Below are positions 22,146 through 34,331 of a stretch of DNA of 64,000 nt, in pieces. Each line of letters opens with the position of its first letter. Positions within the stretch are counted from its first letter, which is position 1. Below the pieces are notes generated by a model. That model was not told where the DNA came from. It saw nothing but the letters and a program-made list of their open reading frames with translations, and searched no databases. Source of the stretch: Sthenelais limicola (taxonomy: Eukaryota > Annelida > Polychaeta > Phyllodocida > Sigalionidae); NCBI GenBank assembly GCA_942159475.1, contig OW804095.1:147984808-148048807 (forward strand), given 5' to 3'. Made by a program: the position numbers and the translations under genes.

Positions 22146-22590
22146 TAGATAAGATAAGATCAGTTTTATTTCGTCAGGTAACAGAACAGTGTTGTCGGTG
22201 TCAGTTTGCGTCCAACTGTTGATGTGTGGATTAGTGTGCCTGACCAGAAAACCTGGAATTCTTTTTGGGTAGGCTTATCTTTTAACATAGATCGACTCTA
22301 CTAATTCTTCCCAGTTGTTGGAGCTATGTCATATTGTTATATTTTGTGTACAAGATAACCATCAACTGGAAATAGAAGGTGGAAACATAAAATTGATTGA
22401 TTATTATTTACTAGCAGGCAAGTACATAGTAGCAACAATAATGCTAATATATTGCTGGCAGTGGGACGCCCTCAGCTACAAGGTCTTCCTGTCCTAACGA
22501 AATATAAAATAGATAAGGTATAAGCCAGATGCAAACAATTCCATACAGTGTGTAACATTATCAGTTACTATTCTGGTTGGTATCACAAAT

Positions 22591-22825
22591 GGGTCAGATT
22601 TTCATAAAATGTACAATTTGTCTTCAGCAATCCTTTCAAATAACACAAATTTAAGACAATAATGATGTTCAAAATTCAGTTTAACACAACCAAAAAGATT
22701 GTTTGAATCAAGGCAATACGAAATATAGTCAGATATACCCAGTTTTGACCATTTTTCAGTCTAATTTAGCAGAATTGACTAAATATGTAGATCTACCAAT
22801 TGTACATTTTATGAAAATCTGACCC
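22591..22825. mobile_element. Family G MITE inserted after duplication, AAAT target duplication
   Basis: Flanked by AAAT at 22587-22590 and 22826-22829. Copy A has a single AAAT at 2842-2845 with no element. This fixes the family borders as GGGTC/GACCC with a 4-bp duplication. The ends carry one extra difference (TTCATAAAATG). Confidence 0.95.
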
Positions 22826-23219
22826 AAATATAGTTTCAGTTCAGGGCGTTTGACGATGGGAATTCATTCTCATATGCCATATATCACCTTACTCGTGATT
22901 ATAGGAGAGAAAATATAGTAAAAAAGAGAGAAGAAAATAAGAAATAAATATTGATGTGATAAAGTAAATCGTTGCTCTCTCAACCAATCTAATTAATTTA
23001 GAGTGAATTAATCAATAAATGCCCATCTTTTATATATGGGTTGAAAAAATGGGGCCCTATAATGTAATCATTTCAAAATGTTATTTAATTAAACCCTTAA
23101 AGAATTTCAATGATTTTAATTAATTGAAACATAAAGGAGTCCCTCCGACCCCCACCCTTGCTTTTCTTTCTCAACCTGGTGTGCGTGCTCTTCAGAAGAA
23201 ACATAACAACATCAAACTC

Positions 23220-23604
23220 TTTTTAATTTTTTCTAAAAAGTGAAATGCTGCTTCAAGCATTTCAGTCCTTTCTTCCTGCCCAGTCCGTAGATAATAAAGC
23301 TGTTTTGTGGGCTTGATAATTAAATAATAATGGTAATCTTGGCGTGTCTGGAGACAGCGGAAAAACCAAGCAATTACCGCCCCAGTTTAAATGAATTACA
23401 AGCTCTCGTCCCAAAAGAAAGATGACACATGAAAGGAATTGTTAATATTTGGAGTGAAGTGCCTTTCATGTGACCAGTTATCAAACTTTCTCTGATGGAT
23501 TAGTCCAAACAAAGACTAATGAATAACTGCGCTTAATTCCACTGTAATATTTCTCATTCCCTCCTGGTAGGTTTTGCCTACAGCTGTTACATTGATTTAT
23601 GGGT
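23220..23604. promoter_or_regulatory. Candidate conserved non-coding element, copy B
   Basis: Partner of 3236-3620. It is identical through 23564 and the first difference is at 23565. Confidence 0.4.
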
Positions 23605-23639
23605 GGATGTCATCTATTTAATTTAACTGCAAGCAAATG

Positions 23640-23880
23640 GGTGAAATCGCCAGAAAATGTACAATTGGCCTTCACCAATCCTCTAAAATAACTAAAGTTT
23701 AAGACCAAAATGTGGTTCCATATGAGCGAACCGCTTTCCTTTTAATCAAAGCATGCGATACATTAAATGTATCACTTTCGAGTCTAATTTAGCAAAATCA
23801 CAGATTGTGCAACATTTTCCCGCCTATATTTTCATAATTTGTACATATTTATGGCGGAAATAATCTTGCCAAATTTACCC
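23640..23880. mobile_element. Degraded family G MITE, copy B
   Basis: Counterpart of 3656-3900. Family S remnant and retroposon end follow to 24160, as in copy A. Confidence 0.5.
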
Positions 23881-24024
23881 ATATTATGACTTATATGACT
23901 GAGGTATCAATACTTTGCTGCTGTTATTTGTGTATACAAGAATTTGAAGTCAAATAAGCCGAGAGAAATTTTCAGGTGGATAGGACGATGACAAAACAAA
24001 GGTGTGTTAACTGAGAATGCAGTT

Positions 24025-24160
24025 TATTATTATTATAATACTTTTATCCAAATCAATACAATACAGTTACACGGTTTTTAGGAGCTTAATTCGAATAGGT
24101 TAAACCCTCTGCTCACTCGCAGGTTTTCCTGGCTGACCGCAGAACTGTTACTCCTTCAAT
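24025..24160 (-). mobile_element. Retroposon 3' end with AAT tail, copy B
   Basis: Counterpart of 4045-4180. 24161-24529 holds nothing recognised. Confidence 0.5.
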
Positions 24161-25060
24161 AAATCAATACAGTTACAATAAAATACAACAGTTGTACAAT
24201 AAAATATGGCATTACAAACGTTTCCTTTCATTAGAAAATAAATTAAGACATTACAGGTAATCTTTCTCTTATAAGAAAATTCGCACCATCCTTACAATAT
24301 TATGATGATTTTGAGCTTTGTAAAATAACTTCGTCTCTTTTAAATCCTGTTTTACAGACATACTTGAACAGCTTCATTGATTCTCAAAATCTAATTAATT
24401 GTGATGTTTAATTGTGATGTTTACTATTTTCCTTTGCTCTTTGCAGGTGAGTGTATATTTCTTCCATTTTGCCCTGATGTGGTGTCCGGGTATAGGTGAG
24501 TGCGTTAAAGTGGCTCTCTAGTCTCCAGTTATCATGGAATCTTTTTTCATCTTAATCATATATTGGATTGGTATGGCAATATTTGAAGTGAAGAACGCCA
24601 ATATTGTGTTTTCTCCAGTCGTCATGGAATCTCTTGAGACTTTTTCAGCGTAATCATATAGGATAGGTCCGGCAATATTTGAAGTGAAGAACACCAAGAT
24701 TATGTTTTTATTCAATAATTCTTGAATAAGTGTAATGAGTGGGACAGAAAGCTACAGCACATCTTCCCATTTCAAATTGCAGAGGAAAGGGTTTAGCCAC
24801 GATGGAGTGCGGCTCAAATACCCAATTGGACAGAAAAGTCACTGATTTTAATCTTGATTGACCAATCACCACACTGTATCTTTAAGTGACCACAACCCAA
24901 AATAGATAGATTGACCTGCTAGGGTTACATGACCCCACATGAGAATATCAGGTTCGCCTGAAAATGTTTTCGCAATAAAATTTATTGGGAAAAAAAAAAG
25001 TCAACTCTACTGCCAGTCTTGCACCAAGTCTACTTACTCCCCTGATATGCATGCCTAAAT

Positions 25061-25790
25061 GTGATGTGTTTCAGGAAAATGAGTCTCAAGTCGCAAAAAT
25101 TGGATTTTGTGATATTATCATATTTGAAAAGATGAGACCAAGGGGATTCCAATGAATATAAACATTAAGGGCATATCTTAAGTTTGATATTTTTATTTCT
25201 GAAAAAAAAAAGTTTGAATATTTTTGGGTGAACAATTACAATTAAAGTAGCTAAATATACTCCATGGGATGATCCTATAAACGCATGACAATATTTGATA
25301 CACTGTCTTGCATTTTGGTACATGTATTCATACTTCATCCAGCGTTAGTCACACCAAAAATGAGAACATTCCTACAAAGAGATTTTGGGAATATATCACT
25401 TTGAAAAATAGCAATTTTGCGACTTATGACTCATTTTCTTAAATGTGATGTGTTACAGGAACATGAGTCTCCAGTCGTTAAAGATGGATTTGAGATATTA
25501 TCATATTTGAGAAGATGAGATCAAGCCCATTCTAATGATGGTAAACATTATAGGAAATCTAATGGATATTTTTATATTTTAAGTTTCATATTTTCATTTA
25601 AAAATAAAGTAAGTTTGCAATATCTCTGGATGTACAATTACTAGTAAAGTAGTTAAATATACTGTATAGGATGACCTTACAAATACAGGAATATATGTAA
25701 TAAATGGTCTTGAAATTTGGTACATGTATTCATATTACATGAAGCGCTATACTCCCCCAAAATAAGAACATTCCCACAAAGAGTAACACA
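25061..25790. mobile_element. Two family V copies in tandem, copy B
   Basis: Counterpart of 5093-5830. About 12 bases of the first element's right terminus (GAAACACATCAC) are missing, so the two copies abut at CATTTTCTTAAATGTGATG. Confidence 0.75.
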
Positions 25791-25879
25791 TTTAAAATAA
25801 GTGTTACTCGGGCTTGCAGAAACCAACACCCACCCCACCCAGCCTCCATTAAACATATCCCTTTTCTTACTATTGATAT

Positions 25880-26286
25880 GTGATGTGTTTCAGGAAAATG
25901 AGTCATAAGTCGCAAAATTGATATATTCTAAAGTGTTTTTTTTCACAAGATCTCATTATTGGAATGTTCTCATTTTTGGAGGGTTTGTAACTTATAGCTA
26001 TATCAATCGATGTATCAAATTTCAGGACAATCTATGTAATATATCCTTTTGTTTTAAAGGTCCTCAAATGGACTACATTTAGTTACTTTACTGTTTATTG
26101 ACCCCCAGAAATATTGGAAACTTTTTTTAAAAAAAACTCAAATATCAAACTTAAAATCCAGAAATAGTTATTAGATTATTAGACTGTTTACTATCATTGG
26201 AATCGGCTTGATCTCATCTTTTCATATATGGTTATCTCAAAATCCATTTTTTGCGACTTATGACTCATTTTCCTGAAACACATCAC
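25880..26286. mobile_element. Family V MITE inserted after duplication, 407 bp
   Basis: GTGATGTGTTTCAGGAAAAT at the left and ATTTTCCTGAAACACATCAC at the right. Copy A reads TTGATATGAAGAC without the element (ATAT at 6417-6420), and here ATAT flanks both sides. TA or ATAT are both possible duplications because the end is symmetrical. Confidence 0.93.
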
Positions 26287-26425
26287 ATATGAAGACTAGA
26301 GTACAGCAAATGATAGCGCATTTCTACTCACTCCCCTCATATGACAAAATAAGTGTTACTAGGGCATATACTCCCTCCCCCACCACACACACACTTCCCA
26401 CTTTAAACCCATTTGATGGATATAT

Positions 26426-26660
26426 GGGTCAGATTTTCAGAAAATGTACAATTCACCTTCACCTATCCTGTCAAAGAACACACATTTAAGACAGAAATGA
26501 GCTTCAAAATGCAGTTTAACATAATATAACTGATACTTTAAATCAATGCGATACCAAATATACTCAGATATACCCCAAATTTATCATTTTTTAGCCTCAT
26601 TTAGCAGAAATTACTAAGTTTGTAGAGCTGCCAATTGTACATTTTCTGAGAATCTGACCC
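26426..26660. mobile_element. Family G MITE, copy B of 6556
   Basis: Same length. The right terminus here is CTGACCC, while copy A has CTTACCC. Confidence 0.85.
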
Positions 26661-27036
26661 ATAAAATGGTGGGAAGATTGAAGACAATCTCATGGCCTTC
26701 GATAGGTCGGGTTGCCAATAAAGCCAAGGCCTCCTCCTTCAAACAATTTAAAAGCCATGAAATACTGCCTTCATCTACCACAAGCAGGGATGGTGCTGGA
26801 GAACAGCCAGGTACCTGCCCCCTCCCCCACCTCCAGGGAAACGCTATACCTTCCTCCAGTGTATAATAATAGCAGGAGGGAATAAAGAGTTGCTAAAAAT
26901 AGACCAGCCTCAGATGTATGCACTATTCTTCTGGAGCAAATCAAAATGTAGGTGCACTACCAGGTTTAGCATGGCTCGGTGAACACCAGAAGATTCCCCT
27001 CAGCCCTCAGTGCTTCTGTTTATATCTAGTGTATCT

Positions 27037-27271
27037 GGGTCAGATTTTCAGAAAATGTACAATTAGCAGCTGTACAGATTTAGTAAATTTGGCTAAATTA
27101 GGATGCAATTTGTCCAATACTAGGTAAATTTGAGCAGATTCGGCATTGCATTGGTTTTAGCGATCTGTTTGGTTAGGTTGAACTGTATTTTGAACTTTAT
27201 TTTCGTCTGAAATCTGGGTTATTTGAGAAAATTGGTGAAGGAGAATTGTACATTTTCTGAAAATCTGACCC
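27037..27271. mobile_element. Family G MITE, copy B of 7168
   Basis: ATCT on both sides. A degraded family G interior follows at about 27358-27540. Confidence 0.9.
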
Positions 27272-28059
27272 ATCTATGTCTATCTTGGGATTGGTGCCTA
27301 TGATAGGGCAGAGCTCTCTCATCTAGGTTCATTTGTTGATATTTAAGATGTGCGTCATGAATTGTACAATTCCCCTTCACTAATCCCCTCCAATGATTCT
27401 AATATAAGGCCAATATTTGGCTCAAAATACAGTTCAACATAACCGAACAGATGTTTTTGAATACCAAATATACACAGAAATACCTAGTTTATCATTTTCA
27501 ATCTACTTCAGCCGACCTTACTAATTTTCTGAAGCCCTGGCCCAATTCTTATAGAATTTCTGGAAATCAGTCAGCTCCAGACGGCCACATTCCTCGATTC
27601 CACATCCAGCGATAAGCTTAACCACAAGGCTAAGACTAAGGCTAAACGTGTTAATGACCCCTAAAACTTAGGGGTCCAAAACAGCCTTCTGAACCTGACT
27701 GAAATGTGCATCTGGATGCCCGGATTTTCTTTTCGATTTTTCATAGAGACTTCTAGCTACCACTTTATCATAGGCATCGTATTACATTAACAAACATTCT
27801 CACAAACATTAACAAACTTTTATTCATTGACATTTCAACACTATGTACATAGCGTTTAATCCGCATTATATATTTCACTTTAAGGTGGGTGAAAACTTAT
27901 AACCATGTAAACATTGACTGTAGAGTTAGTTACAAGTAGATAGAACACACAGGAAAGTCGATTGCATTAACCATAATCATGTTTTATCAAAATAAAAGCT
28001 ACATGTATGTATTTTTCTAGAAAACAAAACTTTGTATATGATCAAGATATTTGTAGGAA

Positions 28060-28147
28060 ATGGATCTCTCAGGAAGACCTGCTCAGGCAGAGAGTAGTAT
28101 CCAATTTCGGAATGTTATTTGTTTCTGAATAAAAATGCAATATATAT
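28060..28147 (+). mobile_element. Retroposon 3' end, copy B only
   Basis: CTCAGGAAGACCTGCTCAGG, then TTCTGAATAAAAATGCAATA and TATATA. A family V element begins at the next base. It belongs to the copy-B-specific stretch from 27798. Confidence 0.6.
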
Positions 28148-28553
28148 GTGATGTGTTTCAGGAAAATGAGTCATAAGTCGCAAAATGGATATTTTTCAAA
28201 GTATTTTTTTCACAAGATTTCTTTATTGAAATGTTCTAATTTTCAGAGGGTTTAGCAGTTATATTCATATAAATCCATGTACCAAATTTCGGGACATTGT
28301 ATTAGATATATCATTGCGTTTTGAAGGGATTCTTATGGAGTATATTTAGTTACTTTACTGGTTTACTCAGTCAGAAACATTGCAAACTTTTTTTTTCAAA
28401 AATAAAAATATCAAACTTAAAATATAGAAATACATGTTAGGTACCCCAGTGTTTACTATCATTGGAATCAGATTGATCTCCTCTTTTCAAATATGGTGAT
28501 ATCTCAAAATCCATATTATGCGACTTATGACTCATTTTCCTGAAACGGATCAC
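28148..28553. mobile_element. Family V MITE, 406 bp
   Basis: Left GTGATGTGTTTCAGG, right CCTGAAACGGATCAC, ATATAT on both sides. Both ATGAGTCAT motifs intact. Confidence 0.88.
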
Positions 28554-28609
28554 ATATATTCTCCTATAATGCAGAATGTCTGCAATTGAAAGCGCCCTAT
28601 TGCGAGAGG

Positions 28610-28850
28610 AGCCCCATTACCTTGATCACTTATGTCCATATCATTGCCAGGTAGGGTTTAATGGGGAGGGACAGATGCTGACTATGGTGGCGGCGGCCCG
28701 GGCGCCATTGTTAGCCTTACCCCCGCCTCACAACCAAGCTGAAAGATTTGGTTTCACAGAAGCGTTCCACTCGGCGTAACTTTGTTATCTCTGACAAAGA
28801 GAGCGACTAATATAAAGACATCACTCTCAGGTCAGCTCAACCGCTGGCTG
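28610..28850 (+). promoter_or_regulatory. GC-rich block with TATA-type core, copy B
   Basis: Counterpart of 8317-8560. The GAGAGCGA/TCGCTCTC repeat is broken here (TCACTCTC). Confidence 0.3.
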
Positions 28851-29099
28851 CTGCAGAATAAAGTGCTTCTTCCCTAGGCTTGGTTTCTTCCCCCTCCCAT
28901 CCCATGTCTAGTTTTTATAAGCTGTGTATTGTAATGCTTTTTTGTGGACTTTATGTTTGCATTCAGGAATGTGTAATTGGGTGTACTTCAAAGGTGTAAT
29001 GTAATCGATGGCTCGGTCGCATGAGTCGCTTTTGTTATGCATTGATATGTATGTGGATAATCTTTTCTGTCTCTGTCTTTTGCTCCTATTTGTCCTCTC

Positions 29100-29405
29100 T
29101 GTTTTTCTCTCTGTGTCTGCCTCTATCTCTCTATCCTCTCCTTCCTCTCTCTCTGCCTCTCTCTCTGCATCCCTCTCCTCTATCTGCCCCTCTCTTTGTC
29201 TGCCTCTATCTCTGTCTGCTTCTCTCGCTCTCTTCCCTCTGCCTCTCTCTCGTCTCTTTGCTTTCTCACTCGTTCTCTCTCTCCTCGCTCCCTCTATCCT
29301 CCCTTTCTCACTTTCTTTCTCTCAGTCTCCCTATCTCTCCCTTTCTCTTTCGCCTCTCTCCCTCTCCCTCCCTTTTTCTGTCCCCCACTCTCTCCCGTCT
29401 CTCAG
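29100..29405. repeat. Pyrimidine tract, copy B
   Basis: CT-rich, shorter and less regular than copy A. The 104-bp higher-order structure is absent, so expansion in A (or loss in B) followed duplication. Confidence 0.8.
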
Positions 29406-29492
29406 GATGTATATAGTGATTTATTTGTTTTATATAAAATCCTTCTCATTAATAAGAAACGCCATAGTCTGTAATCGCTTTTTTTCACCGCA

Positions 29493-29518
29493 GCTAATAT
29501 AAAGACACCACTCTCAGG
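29493..29518 (+). promoter_or_regulatory. Third copy of TATA-region motif
   Basis: CTAATATAAAGACACCACTC plus TCAGGT repeats the TATA region of 28807-28832 and 8516-8541 beyond the pyrimidine tract. Confidence 0.35.
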
Positions 29519-29519
29519 T

Positions 29520-30956
29520 TTGATTCAAGCATAACCATCTTGAGAACAACTTCGTGTATCAGTTTGTATGAACGGTTTAACGCAATGGTTTGTCCCCCAT
29601 TTGTCTTTGTAATATCAGTATGTAATAAGAATTAAATGCACTTGTAAATGCAATCTAATCTTTGACGGGCTGTCACGGACTGTCACGGGCTGTCACGGGC
29701 ACGTCATTCTCATTTTCACTCTCCTTAACCTTAAAGGAATGTATTGTGGTTCATTTAAAGAGGGTCACGGGAAATAACAGGGTAAACATCATGCAGTAAT
29801 AGATGCTAGTATATTACCTAGCTGAAGGCCATCCAGCTTAAGGCCAAGTATATGAACTATAGACAAGTATTGAAGTAAAATGTCCCCTATTTCGACTTGA
29901 TGCCACGAGTCATACAATGTAAAGCTGATCCTGCCTTGTCCCCGACTTATGGATGCACTCGGGGCACCATGTGTCTAGGTAGATATAACGTTGGAAATTT
30001 GCACCTTCTCCTGGTAGGATGCTATACATATTCATTAACGTTAGTAACCTTACACCTCAATGGGAGGTGTGGGGAAGGCTTATACGCCTATATAACACCT
30101 TCAAGGCCAAATCCATTTGCAGCTATAGTAAATCGGAATTCGTGACAAATCCGCCTATATTCTGCTACAAACTACACTCAAAATGGAGTCTTTCGATGGG
30201 ACCAAGGGATATATATGCTTATAGTGTGGGACAATATCTGCCTATACATCTTAGATATATAGGTCGGGGAGTCAGACCGGACACAATGGAGACACGAATG
30301 ATGTTAAAAATATAGTCCAGCAGATTTATTTGCATTGAACTTAATATCAAATATATTCAGATACACCTAGTATTTATATTTCGTTGAGCCTAGTTCCAGA
30401 GAATAAGGTAAACACATGTTAAATTACCACCCCATGTAGAGCTGCATCAGATACCCTCATCCATAATATGGACTTTGAAAGAACCAACAATATGCCATAA
30501 TACTATATAGTGCCCTGAGCAGTTGTCAACCTTGAAGGATTTGAGAATACAAAAACAACAACTACTACATAACGTAGATCGCTACCTGTTCTGTGAATGC
30601 TTAATTACACATTGAGGAAATGAAACTAACTTTGATAGCCTCTTTAGTATAAATATAATTTATGAAATACATTTTAGTACTGTGGTGTAATCAATTGAAC
30701 ATTGTACAGAAAGATAGGTCACTCCAAAAGACCTATCAAAGACATTAATAACAATTAACACCCGGAAACACAAATGCATGGACCAGAAGACTCACAGAAA
30801 TGAACTCAGCAGGAGATACCAAAAATAATCACATCATCTAACGTCATGGACAATAATAAACACAAGGTATTAAGAAAGACATTGGACTCTCCCACTATAA
30901 GGGAAAATATAAGCAGAGACTTTTTTCAATTTTTCAGTTTTATTATCAATGCCTTT
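29520..30956. other. Unassigned unique sequence
   Basis: Three GCTGTCACGG-type repeats lie at 29667-29700. Two 82-98 codon + frames (29897-30315) overlap and resemble no protein family. No transposon ends recognised. Confidence 0.5.
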
Positions 30957-31075
30957 GTTTAAGGGCTACCAGGAAGATCTCCAGGGGAGATGGAGCAATA
31001 GCCCCATTCTTTATTGTCATTATGTACATGTATATATTGAATAAAAGTTGTATAATAATAATAATAACATGCCCA
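30957..31075 (+). mobile_element. Retroposon 3' end with AAT tail
   Basis: GGCTACCAGGAAGATCTCCA, TTGAATAAAAGTTGTATAAT and AAT repeats. Inverted counterpart of 9885-9997. Confidence 0.7.
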
Positions 31076-31144
31076 ATGCTTAGACATGAGTAGTCTGTCT
31101 GGTCTTGGCCTGGCGGTATATCTCATGGATCTCATGTGCAATTC

Positions 31145-31343
31145 CCAGTCACCAATACTTTTAACTAACTCGAATTTGAGACAAAAATGATGTTCAAAAT
31201 ACACATCAACCTAACCAAAAAGTTCCTTGCAATCAATTTCACTACCAGATACCCAGAAATATATAGTCATATTTTAGCCTAATTCAGCAGAGTGACTAAA
31301 TGTGTAGAGCTGGTAATTGTACATTTTCTGACGACCTGATCCA
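31145..31343. mobile_element. Family G MITE, left end lost
   Basis: Interior ATGATGTTCAAAATACA. The right end is TGTACATTTTCTGACGACC then TGATCC. Confidence 0.6.
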
Positions 31344-31719
31344 CAACCAAACAACCCGGCTGTCTTTCTGCCTGCCGTACTATCATTATTATTATTGACG
31401 GAACCAGTTTGCCTGACTAGGAATTCAATGGACAATATCCGGATATTTCTTCTTCTTCTTCTCCTCCAGCTCCTCCCCCCATACCCTGACAATGACTAAT
31501 GTCTGAGCCTATTATCCCTTGTCTAAATGTTGTTTGCCAATCTGCTCAGGTTATGTCACATCAGGCTGTGTCTGCATGGATGGGTTCTGCTATAGCAGGG
31601 TTTGCATTAGTATAGCATATATGTTTAATGTAAAGACACACTTTTAGTTGCTTTTTAAATTATAGCAAAATACTCTTCCATATAGTTCCAAATCGGTTGT
31701 AATTGGTTTGAATGACAGG

Positions 31720-32552
31720 GCCAGTGAGACAAGGCAGTAGAAGACATGTGAATGACCTTGGTTTGAGTGACAGGGCAAGTGAATCAGGGCAGTAGTAACG
31801 TTGGGGTGACAGAGGTAGTGGGACAAGGCAGTATTAGTCCTGTGAGTGACTATGGGTTGGAGTGACAGAGGTAGTGAGACAAGGCAGTACTAGTCCTGTG
31901 AGTGACCATGGGTTGGAGTGACAGGTAGTGGGACAAGGCAGTACTAATCCTGTGAGTGACCATGGGTTGGAGTCACAGAGGTAGTGGGACAAGGCAGTAC
32001 TAGTCCTGTGAGTGACTATGGGTTGGAGTCACAGAGGTAGTGAGACAAGGAAGTAGTTGTCCTGTGAGTGACCATGGGTTGGTATAACAGAGGTAGTGGG
32101 ACAAGGCAGTAGTAGTCCTGTGAGTGACTATGGGTTGGAGTCACAGAGGTGGTGAGACAAGGCAGTAGTAGTCCCGTGAGTGACCATGGGTTGGAGGGAC
32201 AGAGGTAGTGAGACAAGGCAGTAGTAGTCCCGTGAGTGACTATGGGTTGGAGTGACAGAGGTAGTGAGACAAGGCAGTAGTAGTCCCGTGAGTGACCATG
32301 GGTTGGAATGACACAGGTAGCGAGAATGACAGAGGTAGTGAGACAAGGCAGTAGTAGCCCTATAGGAATGACAGGTAGTGAGACAAGGCAGTAGTAACCC
32401 TATAGGAATGACAGGTAGTGAGACAAGGCAGTAGTAACCCTATAGGAATGACAGGTAGTGAGACAAGGCAGTGGTATCCTTGTGAGTAACCATTTGTTGG
32501 AGTGACAAGGCAGTAGTACGAGTGACCAAGGTTTGGAGGGACGGGTAGTGAG
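31720..32552 (-). repeat. Minisatellite of 56-bp and 40-bp units
   Basis: The 56-bp unit is AGTGACAGAGGTAGTGAGAC, AAGGCAGTAGTAGTCC, TGTGAGTGACCATGGGTTGG. At 32361-32460 a 40-bp variant ending CCCTATAGG runs three times exactly. One further part-unit lies after the insertion at 32943. Minus-strand frames repeating SHYLCHSNP are spurious. Confidence 0.93.
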
Positions 32553-32942
32553 ACTAACGCTACGCTAACGCTAACGTATGTTTTATGAGGACTACGTCAT
32601 GACTAGGTGTGCTATTCTTAGCGTGCCTACCTGAGATACGGACGTCAATAACGCTAAGAGAAGGGTCAATACGTTCCCAACGTATGTCTATTTCACACTA
32701 AAATGATTGTCAATTTTGATTTCATTTTTATGTACAAATTAGCGTAGGTGTTTTTCCTTGTATTCAGGTGTAACACACTACTCACCTTTATGAAATTGTG
32801 TGTTTTTTTGCCCTCTGAAAACATCTCTCCACCTATAAAACTGATTGACTCCTGCCATTACGTATGGCCCACCTTATTGTGAGAAACTAGCGTTTACGTT
32901 AGCGTTGTGCTGTTGAGTTGTGGTTGCTAAATCTCCCTAATG
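32553..32942. mobile_element. Foldback element inserted in the 56-bp array
   Basis: The array breaks at GTAGTGAGAC and resumes at TAGTCCTGTGAGTGACC. Between them, CGCTAACGCTAACGTA at the left faces TTTACGTTAGCGTTG at the right (inverted), with an internal TCTTAGCGT/ACGCTAAGA pair. The exact ends and target duplication are unclear. Confidence 0.55.
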
Positions 32943-33418
32943 TAGTCCTGTGAGTGACCTTGGGTTCAACTGACAACCTATACAAGCTAAATGAGATAAA
33001 TAGCAATGGCTACATATCTTGATAGATCAACATCTAGTATTTATGTCCCCACAGTTTCCTGTGAATCAAATCTCCCAAAGACTTGAAAGATGCCATTATT
33101 TATTAATCACAAGTTCACAAAGTGTGAAATGTAAGTGCGCCATTATGTATGCATTGCGGCAAGGCATTTAGATGGGACAGATATGTCTACTAGTGTGGAA
33201 TACTTAAGGAGAGCAATTCAATTAAGATGAGAATAAGAGATAGGCTGGTTGTAAGGGACGAGTAGCTCTGGTCTCTATGATTCCTAACCATTTCTGAAGG
33301 GACTGATAACATGTGTGGAGAATGCTAATGTATCGGGCCGCTCCCCGATGATTAGCAGAGATAACCTGCTATATCGAGCTATACCCTGGCCTGCTTTGTT
33401 GAATATTATTAGAGTCAT

Positions 33419-33653
33419 GGGTCAGATTTTCAGAAAATGTACAATTGGCAGATCTACACATTTAGTAAATTCTGCTAAATTAGGCTGCAATTTGGTCAAT
33501 ACTAGGTAAATTTGAGTATGCTCGGCATTGCATTGATTCTAGCAATCTGTCTGGTTAGGTTGAACTGTATTTTGAACTTTATTTTCGTCTAAAATTTCGG
33601 TTATTTGAGAAGATTGGCGAAGTTGAATTGTACATTTTCTGGAAATCTGACCC
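33419..33653. mobile_element. Family G MITE, 235 bp
   Basis: Intact termini. Flanks TCAT and ATGT do not match, so the target duplication has decayed or one end was exchanged. Confidence 0.85.
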
Positions 33654-33731
33654 ATGTGTGTGTGGTGTGTGTGAATAGGGATTAGAGCCTGACAAGGCTG
33701 AAGGTGAGGAGAATAGGGGAACATAACATAT

Positions 33732-34195
33732 GTGATGTTTTACAGAAAATGCAAGATTGATATTCATTAGTGTTTTATTCACTAGATCTCTTTGTTGGAA
33801 TGTCTTCATCTTAGGGGTATCTGGCGCTCGAAGTCATCTGAATGCATGTACCAAATTCCGGATTCAAATGTTCGGATAAGTATTATGTAATTGGCCTTTA
33901 ATACAATAAAAAAAAAATAAAAAATTCCAAGACGGTGTATTGAATATATCCTTGCGTTTCTAAGGTCAACCTATGGAGTATATTTAGGTATTAATTGTCC
34001 ACCCAGAAATATTGCAAAATCTGTTGAACATAAAAGAAAATATAAATAAAATATAAAGAGTTAAATATAAAGAGTAAACAGTTTTTAGATTCCCTAAATG
34101 TTTTCATCGAGGGAATCCACTTAATCTCATCTTTTCAAATATTCTGGTATCTCAAAATCTATATACTAAAATTAATAAGTCTTTTTTTAAATCAC
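33732..34195. mobile_element. Old family V MITE
   Basis: GTGATGTTTTACAGAAAATG at the left and AAATCACAT at the right. The AP-1 motifs are lost. Confidence 0.55.
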
Positions 34196-34331
34196 ATCTA
34201 TAGATACATTTCAATCAATGTAACACTGGTTCTATATCAAAATTTGTAGCGAGCCAAAATATGACTGTTTTTTTAACATTCTTAGTTAAGTTAAATCACG
34301 GAATAAAGGCATACATTTAGTGAGCACATAT

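Larger units (their letters stand above)
19554..29130 (+). repeat. Segmental duplication, copy B
   Basis: Direct-oriented partner of 1-8850. Copy B alone has the MITEs at 19924, 22591 and 25880, about 130 extra bases near 21365-21510 and an alternative insert at 27798-28553. It lacks the copy A retroposon and the 5831-6335 stretch. The left border is at or before the tRNA and cannot be fixed because copy A is cut by the window. Confidence 0.92.

Noticed and set aside
30019..30315. 98-codon + frame in the unique region after copy B
   Set aside because: Overlapped by another frame, no domain or codon pattern recognised, and no conserved partner in the window.
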